Positions 17,954 to 27,073 are shown, counted from the first letter of the stretch. The stretch is 64,000 bases of DNA from Sporosarcina sp. FSL K6-1522 (GCF_038622445.1 NZ_CP152019.1:248001-312000); one strand, 5' to 3'. Made by a program: numbers and translations. The notes: generated by a model from the letters alone, not told the origin.

Positions 17954-19420
17954 ATGGTTAAAACAAAAAGAAAGCCAACGCTGTTCGAGGCAGTATCCTG
18001 TCTTATTTTCATGGGGTTAATTATCGGGATCGGCTTCGGAATTTTTAAAATTGGAATTCAGATTTTACTTGTGGTATCTGCAGCCTATGCGGCCTTTATT
18101 GGAAAAAGAGTTGGTCTCACGTGGGAAGAAATGGAACGAGGGGTATCCGTCCGTTTAGGTAATGTCATGCCTGCGATTTTCATCTTGTTTGCAGTAGGAA
18201 TTGTCATCGGTAGCTGGGTGTATTCAGGTACTGTTCCAATGCTGATTTATTATGGACTCAAATTCATTAATCCAACGTACTTTTTAGTGACGGCATTTGT
18301 CATCGTGGCAATTGTTTCGACCGCGACCGGAACGGCCTGGGGGTCTACCGCTACAGCCGGCGTGGCCTTGATGGGGATCGCTGTGCAATTGAATATTCCA
18401 TTAGGAATGGCTGCTGGGGCTGTCATTGCCGGTGGTGTCTTTGGGGATAAACTCTCCCCATTGTCAGATACCACGAATTTAGCGCCTCTAGTGTGTGAAG
18501 TCAATCTTTTCGCTCATATCAAACATATGTTATATACGACTATTCCCGCAGCACTCATCGGAATGATTGTGTATATCATTGTAGGTTTGAAATTATACGG
18601 AAACGAAAAAGTGGATACTACCGCTATCCAATCATTAATGGCCGAGCTAGATTCCATTTATAACTGGAACATCTTCATGTGCTTACCATTTATCGTTATT
18701 TTCTGGGGGGCCTATTATAAAAAGCCAACAGTGCCAATTATGCTCCTTTCTTCTATTGTAGCTGTCATTGTCGGGATGTTATCTAATGGTTTTAGCTTCG
18801 TCGATGGTATGCAATCAATGGTAAACGGTTTCAATATTTCAATGGTGAATGTAGCAGGTTTTGATACAACGGCTATATCGGAAACCGTTCTGAAACTGAT
18901 TAATCGTGGAGGCATTTTCTCAATGACAACCATTGCCGTGACCATTATTTGCGGCTATGCGTTTGCAGGGATTGTGGAAGTCGCAGGCTGTTTAGATGTC
19001 ATACTCACATCATTCTACAACAAGGTAGAGAAAGTTTGGCAACTCATTGGCGTAACAATCGCGGGAAGTGTTGCACTTGTCTTTACTGCTGGAGTGGCAT
19101 CCATCTCTATTATTATGGTAGGTACATTACTTAAAGATGCCTATGACAAAATGGGACTAGACCGAAGAAATCTCTCACGTACTTTGGAAGATGCCGGAAC
19201 AATGCTTTTACCTTTCGTACCTTGGGGTGTATCAGGTATTTTCTATCTTGAAGTATTAGGAGTAGGTCCAGGAAGCTATTGGATGTGGGCAGTTTCGTGT
19301 TATTTATGTATTGTCTTTGCAATGTTCTTCGGTTTTACCGGAATCGCTATCGCAAAATCCGACAAAAATACAACGGCATCTCATGCCATAAAGCCTCAAA
19401 AGGAAAAGTCTTTAGTGTAA
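17954..19420 (+). CDS. nhaC: NhaC-family Na+/H+ antiporter
   Basis: A 488-residue membrane protein with about twelve helices and NhaC features: TATGTAWGSTATAGVALMGI, GDKLSPLSDTTNLAP and AGVASISIIMVG. NhaC proteins exchange sodium for protons; some relatives exchange organic anions or lysine-type substrates. It lies 14 bp after the opine dehydrogenase-like gene, so they are co-transcribed. In this setting it may carry the opine or its product rather than act only in pH control; that is inference. Confidence 0.85.
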   Translation: MVKTKRKPTLFEAVSCLIFMGLIIGIGFGIFKIGIQILLVVSAAYAAFIGKRVGLTWEEMERGVSVRLGNVMPAIFILFAVGIVIGSWVYSGTVPMLIYYGLKFINPTYFLVTAFVIVAIVSTATGTAWGSTATAGVALMGIAVQLNIPLGMAAGAVIAGGVFGDKLSPLSDTTNLAPLVCEVNLFAHIKHMLYTTIPAALIGMIVYIIVGLKLYGNEKVDTTAIQSLMAELDSIYNWNIFMCLPFIVIFWGAYYKKPTVPIMLLSSIVAVIVGMLSNGFSFVDGMQSMVNGFNISMVNVAGFDTTAISETVLKLINRGGIFSMTTIAVTIICGYAFAGIVEVAGCLDVILTSFYNKVEKVWQLIGVTIAGSVALVFTAGVASISIIMVGTLLKDAYDKMGLDRRNLSRTLEDAGTMLLPFVPWGVSGIFYLEVLGVGPGSYWMWAVSCYLCIVFAMFFGFTGIAIAKSDKNTTASHAIKPQKEKSLV

Positions 19421-19463
19421 GCACATAACGAAGTAGCAAGCCCCTCTCGAAAGGAAGATTGTC

Positions 19464-20186
19464 ATGGCTTTAAGTTTAAATGAAATCCTATTTCTTGTTG
19501 TTGTCTTCCTTGCAAATACGATTGAATCAATGACTGGCTTTGCGGGAACCTTACTCGCAATGCCAGCATCGATGCAACTCATAGGAGTCGATGAAGCGAA
19601 GACCGTTTTAAATATGATGTCTTTGATTTGTTGTTTATGGGTTGCGATTGGGACCTACAAACATACTAATTGGAAAGAACTTATGAAGATCACTATTTTT
19701 ATGTTAGTCGGTATGGCCATCGGAATTATGCTTTTTGACTATGCTCCTACGACCATTCTCTTAAAAGTATACGCAGTCTTAATCATAGCCGTTGCACTAC
19801 AGAAGTTTTTACAAAAAAAAGTGATTCCTATACCGGAAATTGGGTTAATCATTATTCTAATCATGGCGGGGGCAATTCACGGCATGTTCTTATCTGGGGG
19901 TTCGCTATTAGTCATCTATGCAGCGACTGTCTTAAAAGATAAAAAAGAATTTCGGGCAACCCTAGCCCCATTGTGGGTCATTTTGGACAGTTTTATGTTT
20001 GTTAACCAAATACGCCTAGGACATGTAAATGAAACGACAATTCCACTCATCTTGATAGCACTCATTCCATTAATCGCGGGCATCATACTTGGCGTTAAGC
20101 TGTTTACAAAAATTAACCAGAAAAACTTTCTCACTCTAACCTATATCCTTTTACTAATTTCGGGCGTATCATTACTGTTAAAGTAA
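19464..20186 (+). CDS. TauE/SafE (DUF81) family membrane protein
   Basis: A 240-residue protein with about eight membrane helices and the duplicated DUF81 pattern (ESMTGFAGTLLAMPASM; HGMFLSGGSLLVIY). The family exports sulfite, sulfoacetate or other organic anions. It is the third gene of the opine-like cluster, 43 bp after nhaC, with GAAAGGAAG upstream. The substrate is unknown. Confidence 0.82.
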   Translation: MALSLNEILFLVVVFLANTIESMTGFAGTLLAMPASMQLIGVDEAKTVLNMMSLICCLWVAIGTYKHTNWKELMKITIFMLVGMAIGIMLFDYAPTTILLKVYAVLIIAVALQKFLQKKVIPIPEIGLIIILIMAGAIHGMFLSGGSLLVIYAATVLKDKKEFRATLAPLWVILDSFMFVNQIRLGHVNETTIPLILIALIPLIAGIILGVKLFTKINQKNFLTLTYILLLISGVSLLLK

Positions 20187-20230
20187 CGATTCTTATAGGT
20201 ACGAAAGGGGCGAGAAACATTTCAGTTGTT

Positions 20231-21388
20231 TTGAATGTTTTATATCGATATGTAGTGAATAGTTTCGATATTAAACTTGTCGCTGGAGAGGCAGGCATGT
20301 ACAATTCCGTTAAATGGGTACATATGGTTGAGAATGAGGAAATTTCATCTTTTTTAGATGGAGGAGAAATTGTCTTCACGACAGGGATTGGTATTTTCGA
20401 AGCAAAGGACTTCGATTTATTATCTCTTGTTAAAGAAAATATCCAAAATGGTGCAAGCGGTATGGTTGTCAATGTAGGACCTTATATTCCCGAAATTAGC
20501 GAAACGGTCATCGCCTATTGTAATCGTTTAGGATTTCCACTGTTTGTTGTACCTTGGGAAGTGAAAATGGCTCGTATTATCAAAGTGTTTTGTCTTTACA
20601 TATTAGAAGCTGAAAAATACGAAATGGAAATTTCCGAAGCACTAGAGAAGGCGCTTCATTTCCCCAAACAGGATAATATATATGCTCCAGTGTTGGAAAA
20701 ATACGGCTTCCACCCTGATAACAAAATACAGATTTCCGTCCTGGCAGGCGAGTTCAAAATAGACGAAAAAACAACATTGGTGGACGAACTCTTACAAAAA
20801 ATTAATTACATCACGTATCAATTAGACGGAAAAGTCACTATTTCAAAATCAGACAAACACTATATACTATTTTCCGCAAATATGGATGAAGCGAAAATTC
20901 ATGTATTTTCCAATAGACTCACTGAATTTCTTAACAGCAAGTTAAAAGATCCAGAAATCCATTGGGCAATTGGAAGTGAAATTAAACAACTACATGACAT
21001 TCATAAAAGCTATCTAAGAGTCAAAAACTTATTGAAAATAAATCAACGGGCTATGATTTTCAACCCAATTACGGATGATCATAACTTAGGTGCTTATGAA
21101 TTATTAATGGAGTATGCAGATAAAACTGGCGCAAAGGAATATATCAACAACATGATTGAACCACTCTTTGAATACGATCGCATGAACAACACAGATCTTT
21201 GTGTAGTTTTAAGCTTATACTTAGAAAGTAATGGACGAGTCAATGATGTAGCACAAAAACTATTTGTCCATCGCAACACCATCAATTACAAGATTAAAAA
21301 AATCGAAAATCTATTATCATGCGATCTATCCGACTTTTTTGTGCGTCTCAATCTCGCCGTCGCTTTTATGATGAAAGCAGTGTTATAA
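20231..21388 (+). CDS. PucR-family transcriptional regulator
   Basis: A 385-residue regulator with an N-terminal PucR sensor domain (KLVAGEAGMYNSVKWVHMVENEE; EIVFTTGIGI; FPLFVVPWEVK) and a C-terminal HTH_30 domain (LYLESNGRVNDVAQKLFVHRNTINYKIKKIE). PucR/CdaR regulators usually activate purine, sugar-acid or amino-acid catabolic genes on sensing the substrate. The start is uncertain: TTG at 20231 is used, but the only ribosome-site-like AAAGGGG is about 20 bp upstream; an ATT at 20219 would fit that spacing. It closes the opine-like cluster and probably controls it. Confidence 0.85.
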   Translation: MNVLYRYVVNSFDIKLVAGEAGMYNSVKWVHMVENEEISSFLDGGEIVFTTGIGIFEAKDFDLLSLVKENIQNGASGMVVNVGPYIPEISETVIAYCNRLGFPLFVVPWEVKMARIIKVFCLYILEAEKYEMEISEALEKALHFPKQDNIYAPVLEKYGFHPDNKIQISVLAGEFKIDEKTTLVDELLQKINYITYQLDGKVTISKSDKHYILFSANMDEAKIHVFSNRLTEFLNSKLKDPEIHWAIGSEIKQLHDIHKSYLRVKNLLKINQRAMIFNPITDDHNLGAYELLMEYADKTGAKEYINNMIEPLFEYDRMNNTDLCVVLSLYLESNGRVNDVAQKLFVHRNTINYKIKKIENLLSCDLSDFFVRLNLAVAFMMKAVL

Positions 21389-21501
21389 ATTCTATCTCAT
21401 CTAAAAAAAGTATCACAATCCATTTTATACAACTTTAAACATCTGTAATGTGGTATCAGCTTTCCCAATACCATTTCGGAATGATTCATCATCCCCCAAA
21501 A

Positions 21502-21550
21502 AACAGGCGTTCAAACAAGTTGAAGTTGTTTGAACGCCTGTTGCTTTTTA
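21502..21550. terminator. Bidirectional terminator
   Basis: Perfect 17-bp stem AACAGGCGTTCAAACAA / TTGTTTGAACGCCTGTT with a 7-nt loop and GCTTTTT after it, between convergent PucR and MFS genes. Confidence 0.88.
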
Positions 21551-21564
21551 TAATAATTTCTTTA

Positions 21565-22842
21565 TTAATTCCACAATCCTGCTTGTTCAAGTTTCTTTTT
21601 ACCTTTGAAAGCGAAGATAATCGCAATCACATTCAACACTAACATCGCAAGAATCGAGTAAAGTGCAAGTGTGTAACTGCCTGTCCATTGGAAGATGTAC
21701 CCGTAAGCTGGTAGAGCAACAATCCCAGCAACAGCTAGTCCAACTACAGCCAACGCATAAATTTGACCGTATTCTTTGTTACCAAAGAGTGCTGTTGTTA
21801 AAAGAGGCCCTAATGTTCCAAGTGAAGCAACGATGAAACCATAAATCGCAATCGCAATTGTGAAGAACATCGCATTTTCTGGTACTAAGATCAGAATAGT
21901 AACTGGGACAAGTCCTAACAGCATCGCAAAGATTGCCGTATTTCTCGCACCAAATTTATCACTTAAGACCCCAAACGCTAGTGCACCAATCAGTACACCA
22001 ACTTGCCAGCCACCCATTGCTTGACCTGCAAATGCAACATCATAACCTAAGCCCATCGCAAACGGTGCAACGTGCTGCCCGAAACTACTGATTGCCGTGA
22101 TGAAGAAGAAGAAAATAAATAACGCATAAAACGCACTTGATTTTTTAGCAACTGCAGCTGTAACTCCACGGTTTGCCTCTGTATTTGCTGATTTCTTTGT
22201 AGCTGTTTCATCTATCTTTTGCTCAGCATCCATACCGTATGGTAGTAACCCTTTTTGTTTCGGCGCCATACGAATTGTCAAAAAGACAACTGGAATCACA
22301 ATCGCCATTACAAGAACACCTAAAATAATGTACGTACTTCTCCAGCCACCACTCAGAATCAAATTCCCCGCCATCGGTTGAAGGATTGCCCCAAACGCAC
22401 CGCCTGCAGCGACCATAATCCCCATCGCTAGACCATTATGCTTTTTAAACCAGTTGTTAATAAGAACTGGACCTGCAATTTGTGTCACGAATACTGAACC
22501 AATCGACATCGGAATTGAGAACAAATACCAACCCCACACCGAATTCATCAAACCGAACATCGCAAACGATCCTGCTTGTAAAATAATACTCGTAATTAAA
22601 ATCACTCGAATGTCATACTTCGCAATGATTTTCCCTGCAATCGGCAGGAACAGCATCGTTACAATTGAAGAAATACTGAAGTATAGCGTTAAGCTTCCCA
22701 TTCCAATACCTAAATCCTCGGTGACAGGTGTTAAAAATAATCCACCAGCTGTCATAATACCGCCCTTGGCCAAACCAACCATAAGTACTAAACCGACCAA
22801 AACCCACCATGCATAATGAATTTTTTTCTTTTTCATATCCAT
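21565..22842 (-). CDS. MFS transporter, oxalate/formate antiporter (OFA)-like
   Basis: A 425-residue major-facilitator protein with twelve helices, N-terminal KIHYAWWVLVGLVLMVGLAKGG, and GPVLINNWFKKHNGLAMGI followed by GGWRSTYIILG, typical of the OFA group that moves monocarboxylates and dicarboxylates. ATG at 22842 has GAGGGA 6 bp upstream. It lies downstream of an SDR enzyme on the same strand and may be controlled with it by the divergent HxlR regulator. The substrate is not determinable. Confidence 0.85.
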   Translation of the reverse strand: MDMKKKKIHYAWWVLVGLVLMVGLAKGGIMTAGGLFLTPVTEDLGIGMGSLTLYFSISSIVTMLFLPIAGKIIAKYDIRVILITSIILQAGSFAMFGLMNSVWGWYLFSIPMSIGSVFVTQIAGPVLINNWFKKHNGLAMGIMVAAGGAFGAILQPMAGNLILSGGWRSTYIILGVLVMAIVIPVVFLTIRMAPKQKGLLPYGMDAEQKIDETATKKSANTEANRGVTAAVAKKSSAFYALFIFFFFITAISSFGQHVAPFAMGLGYDVAFAGQAMGGWQVGVLIGALAFGVLSDKFGARNTAIFAMLLGLVPVTILILVPENAMFFTIAIAIYGFIVASLGTLGPLLTTALFGNKEYGQIYALAVVGLAVAGIVALPAYGYIFQWTGSYTLALYSILAMLVLNVIAIIFAFKGKKKLEQAGLWN

Positions 22843-22919
22843 AATAAATCCCTCGTTTTCTTATTCTATATCCGAATCACAACAAAAAAGTGCTTACTAT
22901 TTGATTTAGTGCCTAGAGA

Positions 22920-22973
22920 ATGCCTCCCCCTATAATTCCGGCTGACTTCATCGCCATTCATAAGGTGGGAGGC
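22920..22973. other. Hairpin between SDR and MFS genes
   Basis: TGCCTCCC...GGGAGGCA arms enclose ~35 nt. There is no T run on the minus side, so it may be mRNA structure or processing rather than termination. Confidence 0.4.
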
Positions 22974-23013
22974 ATCGCTATTTAATATAGATCATCATGC
23001 TTCACGGCTATGA

Positions 23014-23769
23014 TTAACGTAATTTAGTTGCTCCGCCATCTACCATGATTGTTTGTCCTGTAATATAATCAGAATCCTCGCTCGCCAAGAATACAGCTAC
23101 ACGCCCAATATCACTTTCCACTTCTCCAAGTCTTCTCATCGGAATTTTAGAAAGCATTCCTTGATAGTATTCTGGATTTTCTTCTGCCCACTGAATCATG
23201 CCAGGGGATTTAGCAATTGGAGAAATTAAGTTTACATTAATGCCGAATGGACCAAACTCATTCGCAGCTACACGTGTGATTGCACGAATCGCTTCTTTTG
23301 CAGCCGCATAAGAAGCCTGATTTACATCGCCGTTAATACCAGCACCAGATGAGAAGTTAATAATTTTCCCTTGTGATTCTTTTAGGTAAGGAAGAGCTGC
23401 TTGCATAAGGTAAAATGTTGGGTAAAACCCAGTATTAAACGAAAAGTCAAGTTCTGCTTGCGTTGTTTCTTCAATTGATGCCATTTTCGAAGCATGTGCA
23501 TTGTTTACCAAAATATCAAGCTTACCGTATTTGTCAGCTACTTGCTTTACGATATCACCAAGCTTAGCGTGTTCCGTTAAATCAGCTTGAATGAACATTG
23601 ATTCAGGTGAATGCTCCTGTAATTGTTTAACCGTTTTCTCGCCTACTTCTTGATTCAAATCGACAATCACAACTTTTGCGCCTTCTTTAACCATCGCTGT
23701 TGCCATACCCATCCCAATACCGCCTGCGCCACCTGTAATAATAGCCACTTTACCTTCTAATTTCTTCAT
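23014..23769 (-). CDS. Short-chain dehydrogenase/reductase (SDR)
   Basis: A 251-residue classical SDR: cofactor loop TGGAGGIGMGMA, LDILVNNAH (His in place of the usual Gly of NNAG), catalytic Ser in INFSSGAG and YAAAK with Tyr and Lys, and the C-terminal GQTIMVDGG. An acidic residue in VIVDLNQ after strand 2 suggests NAD(H). It lies divergent from an HxlR regulator across a palindrome (23832-23846) and upstream of an OFA-type MFS carrier. The reaction is unknown. Confidence 0.9.
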   Translation of the reverse strand: MKKLEGKVAIITGGAGGIGMGMATAMVKEGAKVVIVDLNQEVGEKTVKQLQEHSPESMFIQADLTEHAKLGDIVKQVADKYGKLDILVNNAHASKMASIEETTQAELDFSFNTGFYPTFYLMQAALPYLKESQGKIINFSSGAGINGDVNQASYAAAKEAIRAITRVAANEFGPFGINVNLISPIAKSPGMIQWAEENPEYYQGMLSKIPMRRLGEVESDIGRVAVFLASEDSDYITGQTIMVDGGATKLR

Positions 23770-23831
23770 GTTGAATTCTCCTTTTCCAGAAATAATTTAT
23801 TAGCACATCTATTTAGTTAGACGTTAAAGAA

Positions 23832-23846
23832 GTTACTTTACGTAAC
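23832..23846. promoter_or_regulatory. Candidate HxlR operator
   Basis: Palindrome GTTAC-TTTAC-GTAAC between divergent SDR and HxlR genes. Fourteen bases (TTACTTTAYGTAAC) recur at 55029-55042 between the other HxlR gene and its divergent neighbour. Confidence 0.65.
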
Positions 23847-24005
23847 CACAATAACTCTTTTATTCATTTGTGTCAAGAATATGTCTTTGCCTATTTCTTC
23901 ACAATCTCAGCACTTTATTTAGTGTGAATTTTGTGATAAGATAAATTAAAACAATACATAACCAAGTTATAATTAGTAACCAATTCACTTCAGGAGGTTT
24001 TCAAT

Positions 24006-24326
24006 TTGGCGGAACAAACACATGTAAACGCGATTTGTACAAAAGTGGAAGAATGCTATCATATCATCGGGAGGAAATGGACGGGTTTAATTATTTCTTC
24101 TATGATGGCAGGCCCAAAACGATTTAGTGAAATTCATACGTATATCCCTGCATTAAGCAAACGAATGCTTAATGAGCGCATGAAAGAGCTTGAAGATGAA
24201 GGCATTGTGTTGCGAAATGTCATTACGGAGCGTCCTGTCAGAACAGAATACTCCTTAACAAAAAAAGGACATGATTTAGGCGTTGCACTTCAAGCTGTCG
24301 AATCTTGGGCTGAAAAGTGGTTGTAA
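24006..24326 (+). CDS. HxlR-family regulator (YodB/CatR-like)
   Basis: A 106-residue winged-helix protein: KVEECYHIIGRKWTGLIISSMMAGPKRFSEI, SKRMLNERMKELEDEGIV and the wing RPVRTEYSLT. Cys residues near the N-terminus (CTKVEEC, positions 11 and 17) lie where redox-sensing Cys occurs in YodB and CatR. Start TTG at 24006 has AGGAGG 8 bp upstream. It is divergent from an SDR enzyme and probably represses it and its own gene. An inducing electrophile or quinone is an inference from the family. Confidence 0.87.
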   Translation: MAEQTHVNAICTKVEECYHIIGRKWTGLIISSMMAGPKRFSEIHTYIPALSKRMLNERMKELEDEGIVLRNVITERPVRTEYSLTKKGHDLGVALQAVESWAEKWL

Positions 24327-24339
24327 TTCACGTAGCTTG

Positions 24340-24374
24340 GTCATACTTTTATTAGTATGGACTGTTCTTTTTTT
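24340..24374 (+). terminator. Terminator after HxlR gene
   Basis: CATACT-TTTATT-AGTATG stem followed by GTTCTTTTTTT. Confidence 0.65.
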
Positions 24375-24417
24375 ATAACAAAGACAGTTGGCATATTATT
24401 AGAAATTCCTGTGTAAT

Positions 24418-24447
24418 TTGGTAACTACCTAGTGCTATCCATATACA
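24418..24447 (+). promoter_or_regulatory. Putative queT promoter
   Basis: TTGGTA (24418-24423), 18-bp spacer, TATACA (24442-24447), placing the start of transcription near 24454. Confidence 0.5.
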
Positions 24448-24456
24448 AATGAAATC

Positions 24457-24486
24457 GTCTATGCTATGCTGTAGCGTAGACTTTTT
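24457..24486 (+). terminator. Terminator-like hairpin 5' of the preQ1 aptamer
   Basis: GTCTATGC-TATGCTGTA-GCGTAGAC followed by TTTTT. It lies between the likely promoter and the preQ1 aptamer, so it is inside the leader if that promoter is used. Confidence 0.5.
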
Positions 24487-24487
24487 C

Positions 24488-24525
24488 ACGTGGTTCGTAA
24501 CCATCCCACGATAAAAAACTAGGAG
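24488..24525 (+). ncRNA. preQ1-I riboswitch
   Basis: Matches the small class I preQ1 aptamer: stem CGTGG/CCCACG, loop TTCGTAACCAT, and A-rich tail ATAAAAAACTA that folds back as a pseudoknot. The tail runs straight into the ribosome site GGAGG of queT, so ligand binding should block translation. The gene it controls is a queuosine-precursor transporter, which agrees. Confidence 0.88.
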
Positions 24526-24535
24526 GAACTACATA

Positions 24536-25036
24536 ATGAAGGTTAAAACAATGGCAACGAGTGGCATTATTGCTGCTTTGTATGTTGCTGTTACATTTTT
24601 AGTCACACCATTTGGATTTACACTCATTCAATTTCGTATTTCAGAAATGTTCAACCATCTTGTGGTTTTCAATAAGAAATACATTTTCGGGATTATAGTC
24701 GGTGTATTCATAGCGAACCTACTATTCTCACCAGTAGCTGTTGATATCATTTTCGGGGTACTTCATTCAGCAATTGCTCTTTCCATAACGATTTTTTCCG
24801 CAAAATTTATCAATGGAATCTTCAAACGAATGCTCTTTAATACTGTCGTCTTTACAGCTACGATGATTATCATTGCATTTCAACTGAGCTTTTTTGCAGA
24901 CATTCCCGAATTCAATGGACTGCCGTTCTTACTTATTTATCTAACGCTGGCGATTGGTGAATTCATCGTCATGGCGATTGGTATTCCACTTATGATTGCG
25001 TTAAATAAACGATTAAAGTTCGAAAAGCTTATTTAA
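24536..25036 (+). CDS. queT: QueT-family queuosine precursor transporter
   Basis: A 166-residue membrane protein with five to six helices and the QueT pattern TFLVTPFGFTLIQFRISEMFNHLVVFN near the N-terminus. QueT is an S-component-type ECF transporter for queuine/preQ1-like precursors used for tRNA queuosine. ATG at 24536 has AGGAGG that belongs to the preQ1-I riboswitch. A terminator follows. Confidence 0.92.
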   Translation: MKVKTMATSGIIAALYVAVTFLVTPFGFTLIQFRISEMFNHLVVFNKKYIFGIIVGVFIANLLFSPVAVDIIFGVLHSAIALSITIFSAKFINGIFKRMLFNTVVFTATMIIIAFQLSFFADIPEFNGLPFLLIYLTLAIGEFIVMAIGIPLMIALNKRLKFEKLI

Positions 25037-25043
25037 CTAATAG

Positions 25044-25090
25044 AATCCCCGCCACTTCTTTAACTATAATGGAATGGGCGGGGATTTTTT
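25044..25090 (+). terminator. Intrinsic terminator of queT
   Basis: AATCCCCGCC...GGCGGGGATT stem then TTTTTT. Confidence 0.85.
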
Positions 25091-25104
25091 AAGGAGCTGT
25101 GTCG

Positions 25105-25335
25105 ATGTATATTACAATCCAAGAAACCGCCGAACATCTCGGGATGCCTATCGAACAAGTGCGAAAGTATGTGCTCGAGGGCCGCATTCGCTCCGTTTAT
25201 GACGGCGAGCAATTCCTCATTAATAAAGCTCAATTCGGTCGCTACTTCGAGCAACTCGAATTATTGAAACAGCAAATCGACGAATGGCGTAGCGAACCTA
25301 TTCCACCTGATCGTGATATAAAAGATGAGGATTGA
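25105..25335 (+). CDS. Small excisionase/MerR-type helix-turn-helix protein
   Basis: A 76-residue protein with a DNA-binding HTH_17-like domain: YITIQETAEHLGMPIEQVRKYVLEGRIRSVYDGEQFLINKAQF, followed by a helical tail. ATG at 25105 lies 9 bp after AAGGAG; the GTG at 25099 is too close. Flanked by terminators, it is a single gene. No integrase or phage genes are near, so a stand-alone regulator is more likely than an excisionase. Confidence 0.75.
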   Translation: MYITIQETAEHLGMPIEQVRKYVLEGRIRSVYDGEQFLINKAQFGRYFEQLELLKQQIDEWRSEPIPPDRDIKDED

Positions 25336-25376
25336 AAAAAGCCGGCTAAGGACTTAAATCTTTAACCGGTTTTGCT
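25334..25376. terminator. Terminator after the small HTH gene
   Basis: AAGCCGGCTAA...TTAACCGGTTTT stem with T-rich end. Confidence 0.75.
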
Positions 25377-25451
25377 TATCCAGATACATTTTATTCAATT
25401 TCAAGGGATACATGAAGTTAATTGTAGAAAAATTCAACTTCCAACGATTGG

Positions 25452-25480
25452 TTGCTTTCGAAACGTTTTACTAGTATAGT
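25452..25480 (+). promoter_or_regulatory. Putative promoter of the BCCT gene
   Basis: TTGCTT (25452-25457), 17-bp spacer, TATAGT (25475-25480), 42 bp before the start codon. Confidence 0.6.
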
Positions 25481-25521
25481 TGAAATTTGTTTCAAAATGA
25501 ATAGCTCCACGAGGGGGAATT

Positions 25522-27015
25522 ATGAAGAACATTTCAAATGTCTTTTACATCACAATCGGTCTCATTATTTTGACCGTCGGGTATGGCGCAATCGCACCCG
25601 CAAGTTTTGAAGCTATTACGACGAATATCAAAAATTTCGTTGCATCATCGTTTGGTTGGTACTATATGTTACTCATGTCCGCCATGCTTATGCTCAGTAT
25701 TTTTTTCATCCTAAGTCCGTACGGAAAAATCCGTCTTGGTAAGGATACGGATCGACCCCAATTTTCAACAGTGACATGGATTGCCATGCTATTTTCTGCA
25801 GGAATGGGCATCGGGCTTGTCTTCTATGGCGCCGCTGAGCCGTTATCTCATTTTGCCATCAGCCCCGCTTCGGAAGACCCTAATACGAATGCCGCATTCA
25901 AAGAAGCATTGCGTCAGTCTTTCTTACACTGGGGGCTCCACATATGGGCCATGTACGGCGTTATTGCATTATCACTTGCCTTCTTCCAGTTCCGCAAAGG
26001 GGAACCGGGATTAATTTCAGCAACATTGAAGCCGATATTCGGTAAAAAGATGAAAGGTCCTTGGGGCGTTCTCGTCGATGTACTTGCCGTTTTTGCCACA
26101 TCGTTTGGCGTCGCTACTTCACTCGGCTTCGGTGCTGTTCAAATTAATGCAGGCCTCAACTACTTATTCGGTGTTGAAATCGGTATTTTCTCGCAATTTG
26201 TCATTATCGCAGTCGTTACCGTTCTGTTCATCACATCAGCATGGTCTGGACTGAGTAAAGGGATTAAATATTTATCGAATACAAACGTCGTGTTAGCACT
26301 CGCACTGCTTGGTTTTATCGTCATTTTGGGACCTACTTTGCTCATTTTCAACATGTTCACGGATTCGTTAGGCGGCTATATCGCCAATCTTGTCCAAATG
26401 AGTTTCGGCACAGCCCCCCTAGACGCGACCGACCGGGCATGGCTTGATAGTTGGACGATTTTCTACTGGGCATGGTGGATTTCATGGGCACCTTTTGTCA
26501 GTATGTTTATCGCCCGCGTTTCAAAAGGGCGTACCATTCGCGAGTTCATGGTTGGCGTGCTGATTGCCCCTACATTACTAGGTGCATTTTGGTTCGCAGC
26601 ATTCGGTACAACGGCCATCGACATCCAGAAAAAAGGGATTGTAGACTTGACGCAATTCGACACAGAGCTTGTCATTTTCGAGATGTTCCATACGATGCCC
26701 TTTTCACTGGGAATCTCCATTTTCGCAATTTTACTTATTGCTTCATTCTTTATCACATCAGCAGATTCAGCTACGTTTGTCCTTGGTATGCAATCCACGA
26801 ACGGTTCGCTGACGCCACCAAATAATGTCAAGCTGACATGGGGGATTATCCAATCGACAATCGCGGTAATTCTGTTGTCTGTCAACGGATTAACCGCCTT
26901 GCAAAACACAATTATTATTGCAGCATTGCCATTCTCATTCGTTATGCTACTGATGGTTGTGTCCTTGCTGAAAGCATTAAAAGCGGAAGCAAAAGCGATG
27001 AAATTAAAGGAATAA
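25522..27015 (+). CDS. BCCT-family betaine/carnitine/choline transporter
   Basis: A 497-residue sodium-coupled transporter with twelve helices. The signature GMGIGLVFYGAAEPLSHF and the Trp-rich helix FYWAWWISWAPFVSMFIARVSKGRTIREF are clear, the latter containing the aromatic box that binds trimethylammonium groups. It probably takes up glycine betaine or similar osmolytes (OpuD-like). GAGGGGG precedes ATG. It is a single gene with its own promoter and a bidirectional terminator after it. Confidence 0.92.
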   Translation: MKNISNVFYITIGLIILTVGYGAIAPASFEAITTNIKNFVASSFGWYYMLLMSAMLMLSIFFILSPYGKIRLGKDTDRPQFSTVTWIAMLFSAGMGIGLVFYGAAEPLSHFAISPASEDPNTNAAFKEALRQSFLHWGLHIWAMYGVIALSLAFFQFRKGEPGLISATLKPIFGKKMKGPWGVLVDVLAVFATSFGVATSLGFGAVQINAGLNYLFGVEIGIFSQFVIIAVVTVLFITSAWSGLSKGIKYLSNTNVVLALALLGFIVILGPTLLIFNMFTDSLGGYIANLVQMSFGTAPLDATDRAWLDSWTIFYWAWWISWAPFVSMFIARVSKGRTIREFMVGVLIAPTLLGAFWFAAFGTTAIDIQKKGIVDLTQFDTELVIFEMFHTMPFSLGISIFAILLIASFFITSADSATFVLGMQSTNGSLTPPNNVKLTWGIIQSTIAVILLSVNGLTALQNTIIIAALPFSFVMLLMVVSLLKALKAEAKAMKLKE

Positions 27016-27026
27016 TTATGCACAAA

Positions 27027-27073
27027 AATAAAAAAGAGAGAGCACATTCACTTGAATGGGCTCTCTCTTTTTC
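27027..27073. terminator. Bidirectional terminator
   Basis: AAAAAGAGAGAGC...GCTCTCTCTTTTT between convergent BCCT and hom genes. Confidence 0.88.

Noticed and set aside
25105..25335. Prophage or integrative-element excisionase
   Set aside because: The HTH domain resembles excisionases, but no integrase, attachment repeats or phage genes are nearby.
26463..27047. 194-residue minus-strand frame inside the BCCT gene
   Set aside because: It is antisense to a well-supported transporter, has no ribosome site and no recognisable domain.
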